A stretch of 64,000 nt of DNA from Apium graveolens (lineage: Eukaryota > Streptophyta > Magnoliopsida > Apiales > Apiaceae): positions 5,954,595-6,018,594 of the forward strand of contig NC_133647.1 of the NCBI RefSeq assembly GCF_009905375.1. Direction: 5' to 3'. Numbering within the stretch: the stretch's first letter is position 1; every line of letters begins with the position of its first letter. This document shows positions 1 to 12,238 of this stretch, in pieces. Position numbers and translations under genes: made by a program. The notes below the pieces were generated by a model. That model was given only the letters and a program-made list of their open reading frames with translations, was not told the origin of the DNA and ran no database searches.

Positions 1-592
1 CTCTTTGGGTTCTGAGCCATCATGCTGGTTAATGATGATTTACACAACTTCAAGCCTGTCTAGATGATCATCTGTAATTTTCTGACCAGGTCTATCAGCT
101 AGTGTAAAATTCACCATTTTTGAGTTCATAAATTCAGCTTCATGATGCCCAATACTAGCTCTTGTGTGGTCCTAATAGCCTTAGAGATTCACCATGTCTT
201 AACCGTGAAGGGGTATTATCATTATTGTTCGCAAAAAGGTTCAGCTTGATCATCCACCCTTATTCCTCCAGGAACAAAGTTTAGTCCTCCAATACACTTC
301 ACCTCATCAATCTTCTTCCATTTGTAGTCTATTCTTTTTGGAAAATAAGTTCTTTTCTTTTCCCTATTTACAACTCTTTGGGATCAGAAATTCTCCAACT
401 TTCTCTTCCAGACCTCCGTAAAGTATTTTCTAAATTCTTGATTTGCTCTATTAAATACTATCCTGATCTTTCCTTCTTCTCTCCTTTCTTCCTCATCAAC
501 TTCAACATTGTGAGAGTCGGCATAAGCAGATAAGATTTGAATGTTTAAATGCTCCAAGACTGCATAAACCATGGCAGGAGTTGGAATTTGTC
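1..592 (-). pseudogene. Copia X accessory ORF, remnant (unit 1)
   Basis: Minus-strand remnant of the accessory ORF that copia X carries between pol and its 3' LTR. The longest open piece, 384-572, encodes a charged peptide with an E-rich stretch (VDEEERREEGKIRIV). The same peptide is at 28681-28869 in unit 2 with a handful of substitutions. The reading frame toward position 1 is broken by several stops. In unit 2 the homologous segment continues into an open 138-aa piece (27876-28292) and a 3' LTR, both of which lie outside the window here. Function unknown; attribution to an accessory ORF rests on position and on comparison with unit 2. Confidence 0.5.
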
Positions 593-1128
593 ACTACTTT
601 TCCTAAGGTAACCAACTCTACTACTACTAGATGGTTAGAATTTATGAAGAACTTGGTATACATGAAGCAGAAAGGAATGACATACAAGTCCAACTACATT
701 TCAACTGTTTATTGATAAATCCGGGTATACTGTTGATATGCCTATTAGAGGAGCCATTGTGGTTAAGTCTTTAGGAAGAGAAGCTTTTACTTTTAATCCT
801 GATGGAAAAGAAGTTGGATTTTTGGAACTAAATGACTTATCACTTGGAAGATGTAATTTACATGATCTCGGAGCTGTTGTTTATCAGAATGATGAATCTA
901 CATAAAAGCTCAATGATATCAAACAGAGAGTGGAAATGTATGCAAATATTCTTGAAGATATTCTACTCAAGAAATTCCTTAATGAAGCTACTGATTGTAC
1001 CAGAGTTCAAGACTGAAGTTAAAGTCTGAAGACACAGATTGTAAGATAGACTATTTGTTTGTATTTATGCATTTTAGATAGTTTTGACATCATCAATAAG
1101 GATCTTGTCTATAAGTACATAATGCACA
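593..1128 (+). pseudogene. Copia Y accessory ORF 3' part, remnant (unit 1)
   Basis: Plus-strand remnant ending just before a polypurine tract and LTR, so it is the 3' coding end of a second copia element, Y. Reading without an ATG, an open stretch around 730-905 encodes a coherent peptide (for example DMPIRGAIVVK, and later LSLGRCNLHDL), then a stop in the context NDEST-stop-KLNDIK. The upstream part is separated by stops and a frameshift. Unit 2 carries the same breaks at 28891-29426, so the decay predates the duplication. Function unknown. Confidence 0.45.
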
Positions 1129-1141
1129 AATTGGGGGAAAT
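1129..1141 (+). other. Polypurine tract of copia Y (unit 1)
   Basis: The purine-rich run AAATTGGGGGAAAT lies immediately 5' of the TGTTAG start of the Y LTR, the expected plus-strand primer position. Unit 2 has AAGTTGGGGGAGAT at the same place. Confidence 0.75.
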
Positions 1142-1664
1142 TGTTAGAAGAAATTGATGATATTAGCATATAAACTATCAGAGTTTATCTATCACTATTT
1201 GATATCAGTATTTAGCAGATGTGACATCATTAACAATTGTCATCATCATTTACTGATCAGTATTTGACATTAGCATTTGGTCACTTCAGCTGAAAGTCAG
1301 GACATTTCCAAAAAGAGAAGGATTGGCAGAATACATGACGGTGTAAGACTTTACTTATTGTAGCAATCAATAAATGGATATGTTTTAAGATTTCTTATTA
1401 TAATAGAATAGAATTCCTTATTGATTGTGTAGCTGTGCAGAATATAAGCACGTATTAGGTTTTCACTATAGGTGTCACGAATTGATATATCTTTCATGTA
1501 ACCTAGCAACTCTCAAGGATTATTGTTCATCCATTGAGAGAGTAGTTTTGTAATTAGTTTTTATCAGTCAATACAAAACTGTTTCATTTTATTGAGTATA
1601 TAATTCGATTTGTTTGCATAAACTGTATTCACCCCCCCTCTACAGTTGTATTAAGGACCTAACA
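1142..1664 (+). repeat. Copia Y 3' LTR (unit 1)
   Basis: A 523-bp LTR starting TGTTAG and ending CTAACA, preceded by a polypurine tract. Its last part (CTGTATTCACCCCC then CTCTACAG and GACCTAACA) resembles the end of the LTR of element E, so the two are related. It abuts X gag sequence directly at 1665. Full homolog at 29440-29961 and a 5'-truncated one at 60108-60430. Confidence 0.8.
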
Positions 1665-2747
1665 ACAAGGGTTTTATGGCTTGTAAAATACTAATCTATA
1701 ACTAATATTAGACTCAAGAATAACAGTAGCTTTCTTTTTACTCTTTCTGTAATCAATATCAATATGATTAGTATTACCACATTTAAAACAAGTTTTCTTA
1801 GGAACATCAAGAATATACTTGTAATTACCTCCTTTATTTATATCCTGTAATTAAGCTCTTTATTCTCAGCAATTAAACTATCATTTTCAATTGACTTATT
1901 CTTAAAGTTAACATGCAGAGAATTTAAGACCCTTTTTAATTTAATAAAGTTGTCAGTATCTATGGGAAAAATAGTCATTTGTACCTTATCAGTGGAAGGC
2001 ACATCCTCTCCATGATTTGCCATCAGTGCATAGCATTCATCATCACTGTTAGGTCCTGATGTATCCATCCAGTCCTTGTTTGAGCTTGAGGTGAAGAGTG
2101 CTTTTCCAGTTGACTTAGGACACTCAGTAGCAAGATGTCCCCTTTCCTGTTCTTCCTTTATTAGATCTCCAAATAATGGATGCCTCTGTATACCATTCTT
2201 CAAGAAGAGACCTTAGAAACTTGGTGTTGGAATCCTCTCTATCATATTCCTTTCCAACTAAGGACAGATCATTCAACAATGTCAGAAATCTGTCATAAGT
2301 GTCAGTAATGGTTTTTTCAGGCTTAACATCAAAATTTTCATACTCTTTAGTAAGAACATCCCTTCTATTATTCTTGATTGCCAATGTTCCTAGATACTGA
2401 GTTTTCAAATCATCTCATATAGCTTTGGCAGTCTTGCACGGAATCATTCTATTTGACATAATATCATCCAAACCGTTGTGAAGAATATTTCTGAATTTAG
2501 CATCATTAAGCATTACTCCATTCTCAGTATCTGACCATTCAGATTTCTCTTTCCTGATATAGAGTTCAGGAACTGTTGTTGTCATTGGCACAACCTTTTC
2601 AGGATAAGAAGGTCCATGATTGATTATATCAACATAAGCATCATCAATGGCTTCAAGAAATATTAGCATCTTTACTCTACAAGTCGAGTAGTCATCCTTT
2701 TTCAGGATTGGGATCTTCATGCTTTCATGCTTACTTCTTGACATCAT
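1665..2747 (-). pseudogene. Copia X gag (unit 1), with internal deletions
   Basis: Copia-type gag (UBN2-like N-terminal region) starting MMSRSKHESMKIPIL at 2747, similar in layout to the E gag. A Trp codon has become TGA after IPCKTAKAI (near 2415). Compared with units 2 and 3, this copy lacks about 0.3 kb near 2143, including most of the region after the N-terminal domain, and about 73 bp near 2178. Both junctions sit at short direct repeats. The downstream open piece (1838-2203) holds the zinc-knuckle remnant RGHLATECPK and an S/D-rich tail. Reading continues degenerately to the Y LTR boundary. No protease, integrase or RT of X is present. Confidence 0.75.
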
Positions 2748-2777
2748 GATCTTTTCTAATTAACAATCAATAAGACT

Positions 2778-2789
2778 GCTCTGATACCA
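2778..2789 (-). other. Primer binding site of copia X (unit 1)
   Basis: The minus strand reads TGGTATCAGAGC, matching the 3' end of initiator tRNA-Met, two bases downstream of the X 5' LTR end. This orients X on the minus strand. Confidence 0.85.
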
Positions 2790-2791
2790 CT

Positions 2792-3317
2792 TGTTACCCA
2801 GTAAATGATAATTGTCTAAGGGGGTCGGATATAATTATCAAACAATTTGATATCAAGAAAGTAAAGTAAGAATAAATGAATCAAATAATAGTTTATTAAT
2901 TCTATTATAAATTGTTACTAAACACTCTCAAGAAAATTAATGTTCTTGAGAGATGCTAGGTTATGATAATACTCAAGAAATGCACACCCTAAAAGATAAC
3001 ATATTCTGTGTTTATATATTACACAACTAATCTATAAAACTCTATCAATTACAAGATATGTTATAATATGATTTATCTTGTTTCTTTACATATCTAATCA
3101 ATAATTTCGATCCTATAAATCAGGAACCAATAGTAAACCTTTCCACAAATGCTAGGACTTTGTAAATCATCAAATCCTGATTTACACTGTGATCCTAATA
3201 ACAAGTCATGTCCTGATGTCGTGACAAATCCTGATGCAGATATTAACGATATATAAATCTTGACTTGTTGACAGATGCCAATTTTCTATCAAATCTTGAT
3301 TCCTGACTTAGAAATTT
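2792..3317 (-). repeat. Copia X 5' LTR (unit 1)
   Basis: Minus-oriented LTR. Its lower end is TGTTACCCAG (…GGGTAACA on the minus strand). Its upper end is degenerate near 3317, where the 3' LTR copy (27140-27657) reads TTTTCCTAACA. It contains a TATA-like stretch (TGTGTTTATATATTACAC) shared by all X LTRs. Homologs at 31515-32048 and 61931-62440. Confidence 0.75.
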
Positions 3318-4754
3318 TTTCCAAATAAAAACCAACTAATTTTTTGGCATCCGTTTTTACCTCATGTCAGAATGATTTATGACATCAGTTTCCTTTAATA
3401 ATCTGATATGTATTAGGAAGTTTTAACTAAACATGCATATTGTTACTTTAAAATTAGCTATTTGTGATTGTTACGATCTATTTAAACACTAATATAAATT
3501 TTAACTTGGGATACACCACTTGGATGGCACTTCAGCTCTTGCGCTATACAAGTGAGTTACTTGCGTGGCATTTCTTAAAAAACGTTACGCAAGTTATTAC
3601 TAAAGAGGCTAAAAATTAATATTTAATAAATAAAAACAACCGTAGAAGTCTCAAGGTGAGCTCTATACTAGCATCAACTTCAATAGCATTTTAATAAGTT
3701 CAAGTAAGTGTATTATAAATGTTAACGGAGAAATTTGGGTAACAAAGATTTGAAGTTCACGACAAGAATGAAGATCTGTAGTGGTGGTCAGTGATCAGAA
3801 AAATTACCAGAGTGCGTTGATTGGTACTTAAGAAACATTTGAGATTGTGAGGGTTAATGTTTTCCTTCTCAGAGCTCCCAAAGACGTAGCCTCACAATGT
3901 GCCTACGTACCTCATTTTATAGGGGATCAAGCTGTGGCCCAATAGGAGTTGTCGAACCAACTTTCTATTATAAACATTAAATTGCTTTAGGAATGACCAG
4001 CGATGCGGCCTCATCACAAAGGCCCAAGGCTCGGTTATGAATTCAGAACTTCACAGATAAGAAAACTCCCCGATCGGTGGATATGCTATATGCTACTGCT
4101 ATCATCGTCGATCGTAACCGTAAGTATAACCATGACTTACGACAAATGCTCAAGCGTATCCTTGCCCCCGATAAGGATAACCCACCAGACTTCAAGAAAA
4201 GTAATTCCAAGCGTATAAGTGCAATGTGCGAGATAACCTAAAGTCTCCCGACGAGGACAACTTGTCAATTGTAGAGATAGGGCTCCCAAAGCACACACTA
4301 AATATTTAACAATCGTTCCCCTATGAGGACAACCCGCAAGACTACAGAAATACACCTTCAACATGTTTTTTAAGATGATGGGCTCCCGGCCCAGAGGCCT
4401 TTTTTCCTTCTTGGAGTGTGCCATAAGAGGATTGGAGTCCTCCGTAGGCTCCTTGAGATGCTTAGGGCGCGCCCTAGGAATAGGAGAGTTCCTTCAAGGG
4501 ATCCTCCTCTTCACTTGTATACTTCTAAGATTTCATTCAGTTCCTATTTGGGGTTTAAGATTTACGGTTCAAGGCCTCTAGGCCCTAAATATTAGAGCCC
4601 AAACCCTACTTTAATCTATGCCCTAAACCCTGGGAACCAAACTCTAATTTAATATTGGAACCTAATTTAACAGCTTTTAATACTTTAGGGTTCACCATTT
4701 CCTAATTTGAGTTAAAAAATTGAAATACAATAAAATTATTACTAAATTTTGTTA
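3318..4754. repeat. Unassigned dispersed repeat R (unit 1)
   Basis: About 1.4 kb present in all three units (32049-33740 and 62441-64000). It has a GC-richer core around 3990-4600 and short palindrome-rich stretches such as GGGCGCGCCCTAGG. I see no LTR termini, PBS or known protein domain. A 77-codon plus-strand ORF is open in units 2 and 3 but frameshifted here by one missing A near 4236, and the units differ at many non-synonymous positions, so I do not call it a gene. This copy lacks about 0.26 kb just before the integrase fragment that units 2 and 3 keep. Confidence 0.6.
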
Positions 4755-5600
4755 AATCTAACGTTTATTCCTGTTGGCCACTCCATTTTGTTGAGGAGTT
4801 GAACGAGGCGTTAGTTGATGAAAAATTCAACTCTTCTTCAAGAAACTTCCAAATTCTTTGAACATATATTCACCACCACGATCGCATCGTAGTCTCTTTA
4901 ATGAACAACCACTTTCTTTCTCCACAAATGTTTAAAATGTTTTAAATGCTTTAAATACTTGAGATTTTTTTTAAGAAAATAGATCCACATCTTACGATTA
5001 TATACATCAATAAAAGTGAGAAAATAATGACTACCTCCAATAGATTTTGTGCGCATAGGTCCACACAAATTGGACTGTACCGACTCCTATATTTTTAGCT
5101 CGACATGCTTTCTCTTTTAGAAATGGATCCTGATGATGCTTGACAAAAACACAATCTTCACATACTTGATATTGCCTTTACAAAACTTGGATATAGTGCA
5201 AAAGGTTAAGTGATCATATCGAAGATGCCAAAGCCAAGACTCATCGTTCACAATATTAGCAAAGCATGGTAGAAACTCATTTTGAATTTTCAGTGGGAAC
5301 TTTTAGTTGAGGTCATCTTGACTCTTACAATAGAAAACCATTTTTGTCTTTTATCTCACAAAAATCTTCTTTAAAATTCACATGATGTTCCTCGAAACCC
5401 TTCTTCAGCTTGTTGGACCTCCAACTTTTGATCATAAAGCTCATCTGCAAAAATCAATATTGGAAAACATCATCAAGAAAAAAGCCATTAAACTTGACAT
5501 TAGGTCTGATGAAAACTTAAGGAAAAAACTTGTAGCACATAAACTTGCAACACCTCATGTTCTAAGTGCCAAAGTCTGGTAAAATGATGTCATGTTTTAA
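4755..5600 (-). pseudogene. Copia integrase fragment (unit 1)
   Basis: Minus-strand remnant of a copia GAG-pre-integrase/integrase region. Recognisable pieces in order are a W-H-L-R-x-x-H motif with a downstream C-x-x-C zinc-binding pattern (near 5130-5280), an LCGPM-like segment, and the integrase core signatures RCDRGGEY (around 4890) and TPQQNGVA (around 4780). Stops and frameshifts occur throughout. No LTRs are attached. The paralog is 33741-34600. Family assignment within copia is not possible. Confidence 0.65.
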
Positions 5601-5940
5601 TGAAAACAGGGAAAGAGTTATTATTATTAGAATAGTATAAGTCTCTTTTATTGGGAAAAATCACAATAAAATTTTGAAAAAAAGACATTTCATGGTATTA
5701 AAATAGAAATTAAATCCCCATTTTTAACAATCTAAAAGGCACAAAAAATACATATATATTGCACTTAACACTTAACCATATGTTTGAATTGACATTTGTT
5801 TTTTAATCATCTATCTTATTTAAATTTATTATTATTTTTCATAAAATGTAATAGGTGACACCTGATCTACTAAATACTAGAAGAAGGTCTAATAACAATA
5901 AAAGACTAAAGCATTTTATTACATATTCAATTTATTAGAA
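5601..5940. other. AT-rich spacer
   Basis: No gene, repeat boundary or motif that I can support. It is shared with 34601-34941 in unit 2. Confidence 0.5.
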
Positions 5941-5945
5941 CAATT

Positions 5946-7499
5946 TGTTAGTGTTTGTGCCCTAGAGACAACACTATGATGTTTTAGTTTAAGACATTTG
6001 GATTATTAATGTGTACGTTCTATTGATTATTCCCTTTATAATTTATTAATTCTTAAATTACTGCGATATAAATGTTAAATTAATAAATGTCCTTGAAATA
6101 TGATATGCAATTCTATATTTCTAAGTATGTGACTTAGAAATGAGATTATGAGAATAGTATCAATATTCCTAAAGGTCCATAGTCGAGTATTATAATTAAG
6201 GGACAATAATAATGCATTAAGACTGATGTATTTGTTAACTGATGATCACATCTCATTGATCATATGTATAGTGATACTAAAGTCAAAGAAACACGCATAT
6301 GTATATGTACATGGTGCTGGATAGGCCCAATGTTAGATTCTACATGTGTGTTGTGTCATAAGTAATTCGCACAGTGATAATGATGTAATGGTCCTTAGAC
6401 CTGAAGTCATTATATTTCTATTCAATAATTAATATACATTGATTCCATTAAAAGTTATCCTTGACCGGGTAATGATAAAAGTGGACATTGGGTATATTAT
6501 GAATCATATGAAAAATATGAATGATCTAGATGTGATTTAATCCTCCTATTTTAGGAGTGATATTATTGGCCTCTTGTGTGAGCTAGACTATGAAATACGT
6601 GGCCACGCTCAAATGTTGATTTGATATGATAGTCTACTCATTAATCAAGGAAACTTGGATTAAACTATGATGAGGATGGCACATTACATGCCTCTAGTTT
6701 AATCTATAATATTTGGTTAAAGGGACTATATTACATTGTACATTATTCACGAAAGGTTTAATCGATCACCGATTCAATTTTTATTACTTGGGTAGCAATG
6801 ATGTATTACTAGATGCCGCTCATTATTTACGATTTTAAATTAGATTTAAAATTCGTTGACAGCGTAATAATAACCTATAGGGTCACACAAAAAGAATGCT
6901 TGAAGGATTATTTAATTTAAATTGGATTTAAATTATATTAAAGTAATTTGAATTATTTATAATATTAATTAAGTATGACTTAATTAATTAGATAAATAAT
7001 GATATTCAAATTTACTAATATTAATTATGAAATTAGTTGTTAAATAATTAAGTGTGACTTAATTATTATACAAATAAGAATTTTGAATTAATAATAACTC
7101 TTAATTAGTTAAGAGTTATAATTCGTTTTTTTACTCTCTATATAATATCTCTTGTGTCTGATTTATAAAATTAGACTTTTACTTAAACCCTAGCCACCAA
7201 GAGAGAAGATGGATAGATCAAGAAGAAATGAGTTTGTGCTAGTACACATCCAATTCTTGAGTTCAAGCATTCGTGTGGATACCGATAAAGCGTAGATCGC
7301 GAGAGCGGGATGTATGGTGATTGAACAATCTTTGGATCTCCATTATTCAACCAATTTGTAAAGCTTCTTAAGGTAAACAATCTGATCTGCGAATTAAATA
7401 TATATTTTTCGCATGGATCCTGCGATGGGTTTTGAAAATTCTGGTTTTTCACGTTTTTAATTACTGTTTCCGTTGCGTTTATATGATCGAAACCCTTCA
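5946..7499 (+). repeat. Copia W 5' LTR
   Basis: 1554 bp from TGTTAGTGTTTGTGCC to AAACCCTTCA. It contains a TATA-like element (CTCTATATAATATC near 7134) and two imperfect palindromes of the form TTAAGT-N3-ACTTAA near 6966 and 7050. The end is followed one base later by a PBS. Confidence 0.9.
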
Positions 7500-7500
7500 A

Positions 7501-7512
7501 TGGCATCAGAGC
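7501..7512 (+). other. Primer binding site of copia W
   Basis: TGGCATCAGAGC, one mismatch from the initiator-tRNA-Met complement, immediately downstream of the W 5' LTR. Confidence 0.85.
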
Positions 7513-9285
7513 TACTTGCGAAAAGTGTTTAATTCGTTTATGTGTTTACCGATTTTATGATGATAACATATATACAAGATTTCATGACTGTTATGTATGG
7601 GATTTTGTATGTTTTACATGTTATGTTTATAAATGCGTATGTATGTATATGTTTTGAATATATGATATTCATGAGAGTTGTATAATCATATGATAATTAT
7701 ATAATCTGTATATATACCGATATAGACATGTTTTGTGTTTGTTCTTATTATGTGAATCATATTTGATACGATTTTGAATCGGATGCAGCCGATTTACTGA
7801 AATCTGGGTCTAGTGTCCGATTTTAACTGATCAGTAAGACGTTTGACATCGTTTAGACCCTGTAATCTGCGATTTAATGTTATCAGATTTAATTTCGAAT
7901 TTTCTAATTTTTGCCATATTTGGTTTTTATGATTAGATCATGATCGGTATGATATGTTAAGATCATATTATGTGTTTTAACATGTTCTTATGTGTTAATT
8001 GAGCATGATGGATGGTTATGGCTTATGAACTTAGGTTAATGGTTTTGGTTTTTTAGATACGGCTTGCATGTCGTTCGATCTTGTAATTATTAAATCTCGA
8101 ATGTAACTCGAGTTCTTATTGTAAGTACATTAAATTAGTTTTTATTTTTCATTCGTGTAATGTACATGAAGATATGAATATTTGAAGATCAAGGAAGGGT
8201 AATCTCACATGGAGGCTATCCAAGGAAGTAATACAAGAAAGAAGACATGTAATACTTAGCTTGTATTTATTTTTCACTTTAGATTGACCTAGATCTTTGT
8301 CATTAGCTTGATGAAGATGACATAGGATGAAGCCATAACCAACCACGTTTATTTATTGTACTTTATATATATATATGCACATATGATGAATGTATGTGTA
8401 AAGTAGTTTATAAAGATGCATGCGTAATTAGATTAATGATATATGTATTAGATACGACACCCATGCCATGCTTGCTAAACAAGATAAAATCTGTAATGAC
8501 TCAAGATTTTAAAATGAACAAACGATTATGAGATTCTCGAGTTTATGAACCATGAAATAAAATACAAATTTTCTTTTTTTATGACATGGGGCGATTTTGT
8601 CAAAAGCGAGTTCATTGAACTTGTAAGGTTGTGGGTTTTAAGCGAGACCGTTGTGACTCCCTCACTACCTGGAAATCAAACAATTGAAAAATATTGATTT
8701 GAAGTATTTTATTCAAGGAAAAATTGGGAATCTCTTTATGATGGGATCATGATCGTTTTAAAATTAACAAAACCATAAAGTTAATATTAATTTGATCAGA
8801 TGTCTTCCAATGAGTCCAATGTGTTAACCCCTAGATCGATAAGGAGTGGGTTCGCCAAAGCGAAGTACTCCCATCTATCGTGGGAGATGTGTTGAAGTAT
8901 ATTGATACTTTTTGACTATTGGGTTTGACTTAATGAAGTTACCATAATAGGATTGTGAACTTAGACGTATAGAGTTTGGCGAGATTTATTAGATAAATAT
9001 GAACAAATATTGTTCCGCCAAGCTATCCAAGAGTTATATAGTTGATATAATTGACAAATGTAGTCTATCTAAATAATCATGTTTTAGGAGAAAAGCCAAA
9101 GTTGACCTAATTTGGCTCACTAGAAAGGATATAGAAGATATTCTTTCCGAATTAATAGTGAGGGCTATTGATTTGATTAAAATAGTGGGAGATGTATATT
9201 GTGAATATATATGAATAATCACTTGAACATAATTTAATGATCATCTGTAGACTAATTCATTTTATGCATTTTAATATTGTAGACA
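7513..9285 (+). other. Copia W leader, noncoding
   Basis: About 1.8 kb between PBS and recognisable gag. AT-rich, without a sustained ORF. The segment 8640-8880 contains the strings GTTGTGACTCCCTCACTACC and CGATAAGGAGTGGGTTCGCC, which look like an untranslated leader. Nothing else can be supported here. Confidence 0.5.
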
Positions 9286-9995
9286 CAAATGAGAAATAAC
9301 ACAAATAACTTCTCTATGTAATAGTCCTTGAGAAGGACAAGCTGACATGAAATAATTTCCTCAATTGACATGGGAACTTGAGGATTGTCCTCAGGTTCTA
9401 GAATGTCACTTAAACCCCTCCCTTATTTCTTCTAGTTAAGAATGAAACATATGCTGAATAAAATACTTACCAGAAGCAAATTGATTATGCAACTGATGTT
9501 TCATGTCTCATGCTTGTCATTATGAGTGCTGAGCTTTAGAAGCAACAAGAGCATAATAATGCTTATGATATGATTAAGCACCTTCAAAGGATGTTTGAAG
9601 GATAGGCTCGTCAGAAAGATTTGACAATAATAAGGCACCATACTTTTGCATTAATGGGAGAATGATATCCGGTTGGACCACATGTTCTACAGATGATATG
9701 TATATGTACCTTGATATTTTGGGTTTCAAGAATAGTCTACAGACTCAACTAGATTTGATAAAACAATCTTTGAACAACTTCTATTTTTAGTTTGTTAATA
9801 ATAAAAGGAATGAGATAGACAGAACATTCACTGAGTTGTTAAGCATGTTTAGAACTGCTAAAAATAACACGGTAAAAGCATAAATTATATCCATATTGAT
9901 GATGTACACATGGAATGAAAATGGGAAAGGAAAGTGGACATGCAAGTTGAAGATTTGATCTTATTCGGTGCCAAACCAAAGTCCAATCCCAAAGG
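9286..9995 (+). pseudogene. Copia W gag remnant
   Basis: Frame-broken gag. Around 9330-9410 the plus strand encodes NNFLN followed by NLRIVLRF, typical of the copia gag N-terminal region, and around 9590 a MFEG-ARQ-type segment. Frameshifts and stops prevent any long ORF. The zinc knuckle is not clearly recognisable. Confidence 0.55.
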
Positions 9996-10419
9996 GCTTT
10001 TGAAGCTTGATAGTGATGTTGCTAAAGGAGATGATTGTCACTTCTGTAAAAATAACTGGATGATTGGAAGTTAAATTGTCGAGCTTATTTGGAAGACCTA
10101 AGGAAGAAGGCCAGCAATGGTCAAGCTTCAGGTATTGGGTCAGAATTGGAGCAAAAGTTGTTGCTCTAGTTGAAGGAACTCGATACCTATTTTTTCCTTT
10201 AAGTAGAGATTGAGAACTTGATAAATTGTTATTACGTGCCTCCTTTAGCGGATACATTAAATCAATTTCTTGTCAGGATAAGAAAGGTTTTCATTTTAAT
10301 TAAATAAACAATAGTTGTTTATTCTATTTTAATGAAAAGGCTTATAATGTTGCACAATTAGTTAACAATTTATATGTTCTAAGATGACTCAAATCAAACA
10401 TTACCTCTAACATTGTTGT

Positions 10420-11585
10420 AAAGCCATATTAATGAGAAACACATTTCTGAGTTACATATAGATGGATACTTGGATAAGTTTGATTTTGAATCATACAGAA
10501 GATGCGAACTTTATCTCATTGGCGAAATGACTAAAGCTTCCTTTACCCGATGAGGTGAAAGGGCCACCGAACGATTAGGACTTATACATAAGGATGTATG
10601 TGGTCGAATGTGTATGATGGAAAGGGGTGGCTTATACTACTTCATAACATTTATTGATGATTTTAGTAGATATGGATATGTGGTTCTTATTAAGAACAAA
10701 TCCGATTCTTTTGAAATATTCAAAGAATATAAGGTCGAAGTAGAAAAGCAAACAAGGGAAAAGTATAAAAGTTTTATGATCATATCGTGGATTAGAATAC
10801 TTAAGCATCAATTTCAAGAGTTTTTTGAAGGAGTGTGATAGTGTAACATAACTTACTCCTTCTGGAACACCTCAATGGAATAGAGATTCTGAGAGGAGAA
10901 ATTGTACCTTGTTGGACATCGTGCGATTGATGATGAGCCAAGCAGATCTTCCATGCAGTTTCTGGGGTTATGTTCTAGAAATTGTTGTATATACACTTAA
11001 CTAAGTTCCTACTAAAGCGGTTCAAAATACTCCGTATGAGTTATAGAGTGATAAACGTCATAGCATGTCATTTATGAAAATTTGGGGACGTGAAGCGTTT
11101 GTAAAACGTTTAGCCTCTGACAAGCTTGGACCAAAATTAGATAGATGTTATTTTATGGGATACCCAAGTGAGACTTGCGTATAGTTTTTATAATCCTTCC
11201 GAGAATAAAGTGTTTGTTGCTCGGGCCGCTGTATTTCTTGAGGGAGAACTATTTCTAAGAAAATCAGTAGGAGGACAATACATCTCGATGAAGATCGAGA
11301 ACCACATGATAACATTGAACCAGAGTTGCAATAAGATCAGGATGTACATCAAAATATTGAAAGTAATCATGTTTAGGAAACACAGGTTGTTCGTAGATCT
11401 AGGAGTATTCATCATGAGCCCGGGAGAAATTATGAATTTCTTTTCACTCAAGATGGTGATGTGATGCTTACGGATAATTATAAGACTCTCACCTACCAAG
11501 ATGCTATGAACAGTCCAGACTCCGAGAGATGGCTGGAGGCCATAAAATCCGAGATGGAATCCATGTATCAAAATAAAGTATTGAC
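10420..11585 (+). pseudogene. Copia W integrase and pol linker, remnant
   Basis: Plus-strand remnant with, in order, a GAG-pre-integrase segment (HIDGYLDKFDFESY), an integrase entry (GLIHKDVCGRM) with the first catalytic Asp in FIDDFSRYGY at about 10650, degenerate DNG/E regions, the C-terminal motif FYNPSENKVFVAR near 11186, and the linker DAMNSPDSERWLEA near 11500 that normally precedes the RT. Two short open pieces (10608-10838 and 11461-11585) survive. At least one frameshift near 10790 destroys the core. RT and RNase H are deleted. Confidence 0.8.
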
Positions 11586-12233
11586 TTTAAAATTTGTTGC
11601 CAATGTAATAATCACCTATATGGTCAAACACAAAGAATGCTTGAAGGATTATTTAATTTAAATTGAATTTAAATTATATTAAAGTAATTCGAATTATTTA
11701 TAATATTAATTAAGTATGACTTAATTAATTAGATAAATAATGATATTCGAATTTACTAATATTAATTATGAAATTCAGTTGTTAAATAATTAAGTGTGAC
11801 TTAATCACAAATAGGAATTTTGAATTAATAATAACTCTTAATTAGTTAAGAGTTATAATTCATTTTTTACTCTCTATATAATATCTCTTGTGGCTGATTT
11901 ATAAGATTAGACTTTTACTTAAACCCTAGCCACCAAGAGAGAAGATGGAGAAATCAAGAAGAAACGAGTTTGTTCTAGTACACATCCAATTTTGAGTTCA
12001 AGCATTCGTGTGGATACCGATAGAGCGTAGATCACGAGAGCAGGATGGTGGTGATTGAACAATATTTGGATCTCCATTATTCAACCAATTTGTAAAGCTT
12101 CTAAAGGTAAACAATCTGATCTACGAATTAAATATATGTTTTTCGCATGGATCTTGGGGTGGGTTTCAAAAATAATGACTTTTCACGTTTTTAATTACTG
12201 TTTCAGTTGCGTTTATATGATCGAAACCCTTCA
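11586..12233 (+). repeat. Copia W 3' LTR, 5'-truncated
   Basis: Homologous to the last ~650 bp of the W 5' LTR (from about 6850 to 7499) and ends with the same AAACCCTTCA. The first ~900 bp of the LTR are missing, as part of the pol deletion. The last 30 codons of the open frame 11461-11661 run into this LTR and are not coding. Confidence 0.85.
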
Positions 12234-12238
12234 TAATT

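Larger units (their letters stand above)
5946..12233 (+). mobile_element. Copia W, internally deleted element
   Basis: Ty1/copia element with a complete 5' LTR, PBS, decayed gag and partial pol. A deletion has removed the reverse transcriptase, RNase H and the first part of the 3' LTR. The pol sequence breaks off near 11585, right after the motif NSPDSERWLEA…ESMYQNKV that normally lies just upstream of the RT, and continues inside the LTR. Flanks are CAATT (5941-5945) and TAATT (12234-12238), a 5-bp duplication with one change. Unit 2 has only a solo LTR at the same locus (34947-36492) with perfect CAATT flanks. Confidence 0.85.

Noticed and set aside
4560..4640. CCCTAAA-like strings suggesting interstitial telomere repeats
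   Set aside because: Only isolated copies (CCCTAAATATT, CCCTAAACCCTGGG), no tandem array.
5382..5582. 66-codon plus-strand frame
   Set aside because: Antisense to the copia integrase fragment and not conserved in length in unit 2.
11188..11571. 127-codon minus-strand frame
   Set aside because: Antisense shadow of the W pol remnant, which reads in the plus direction with copia motifs.
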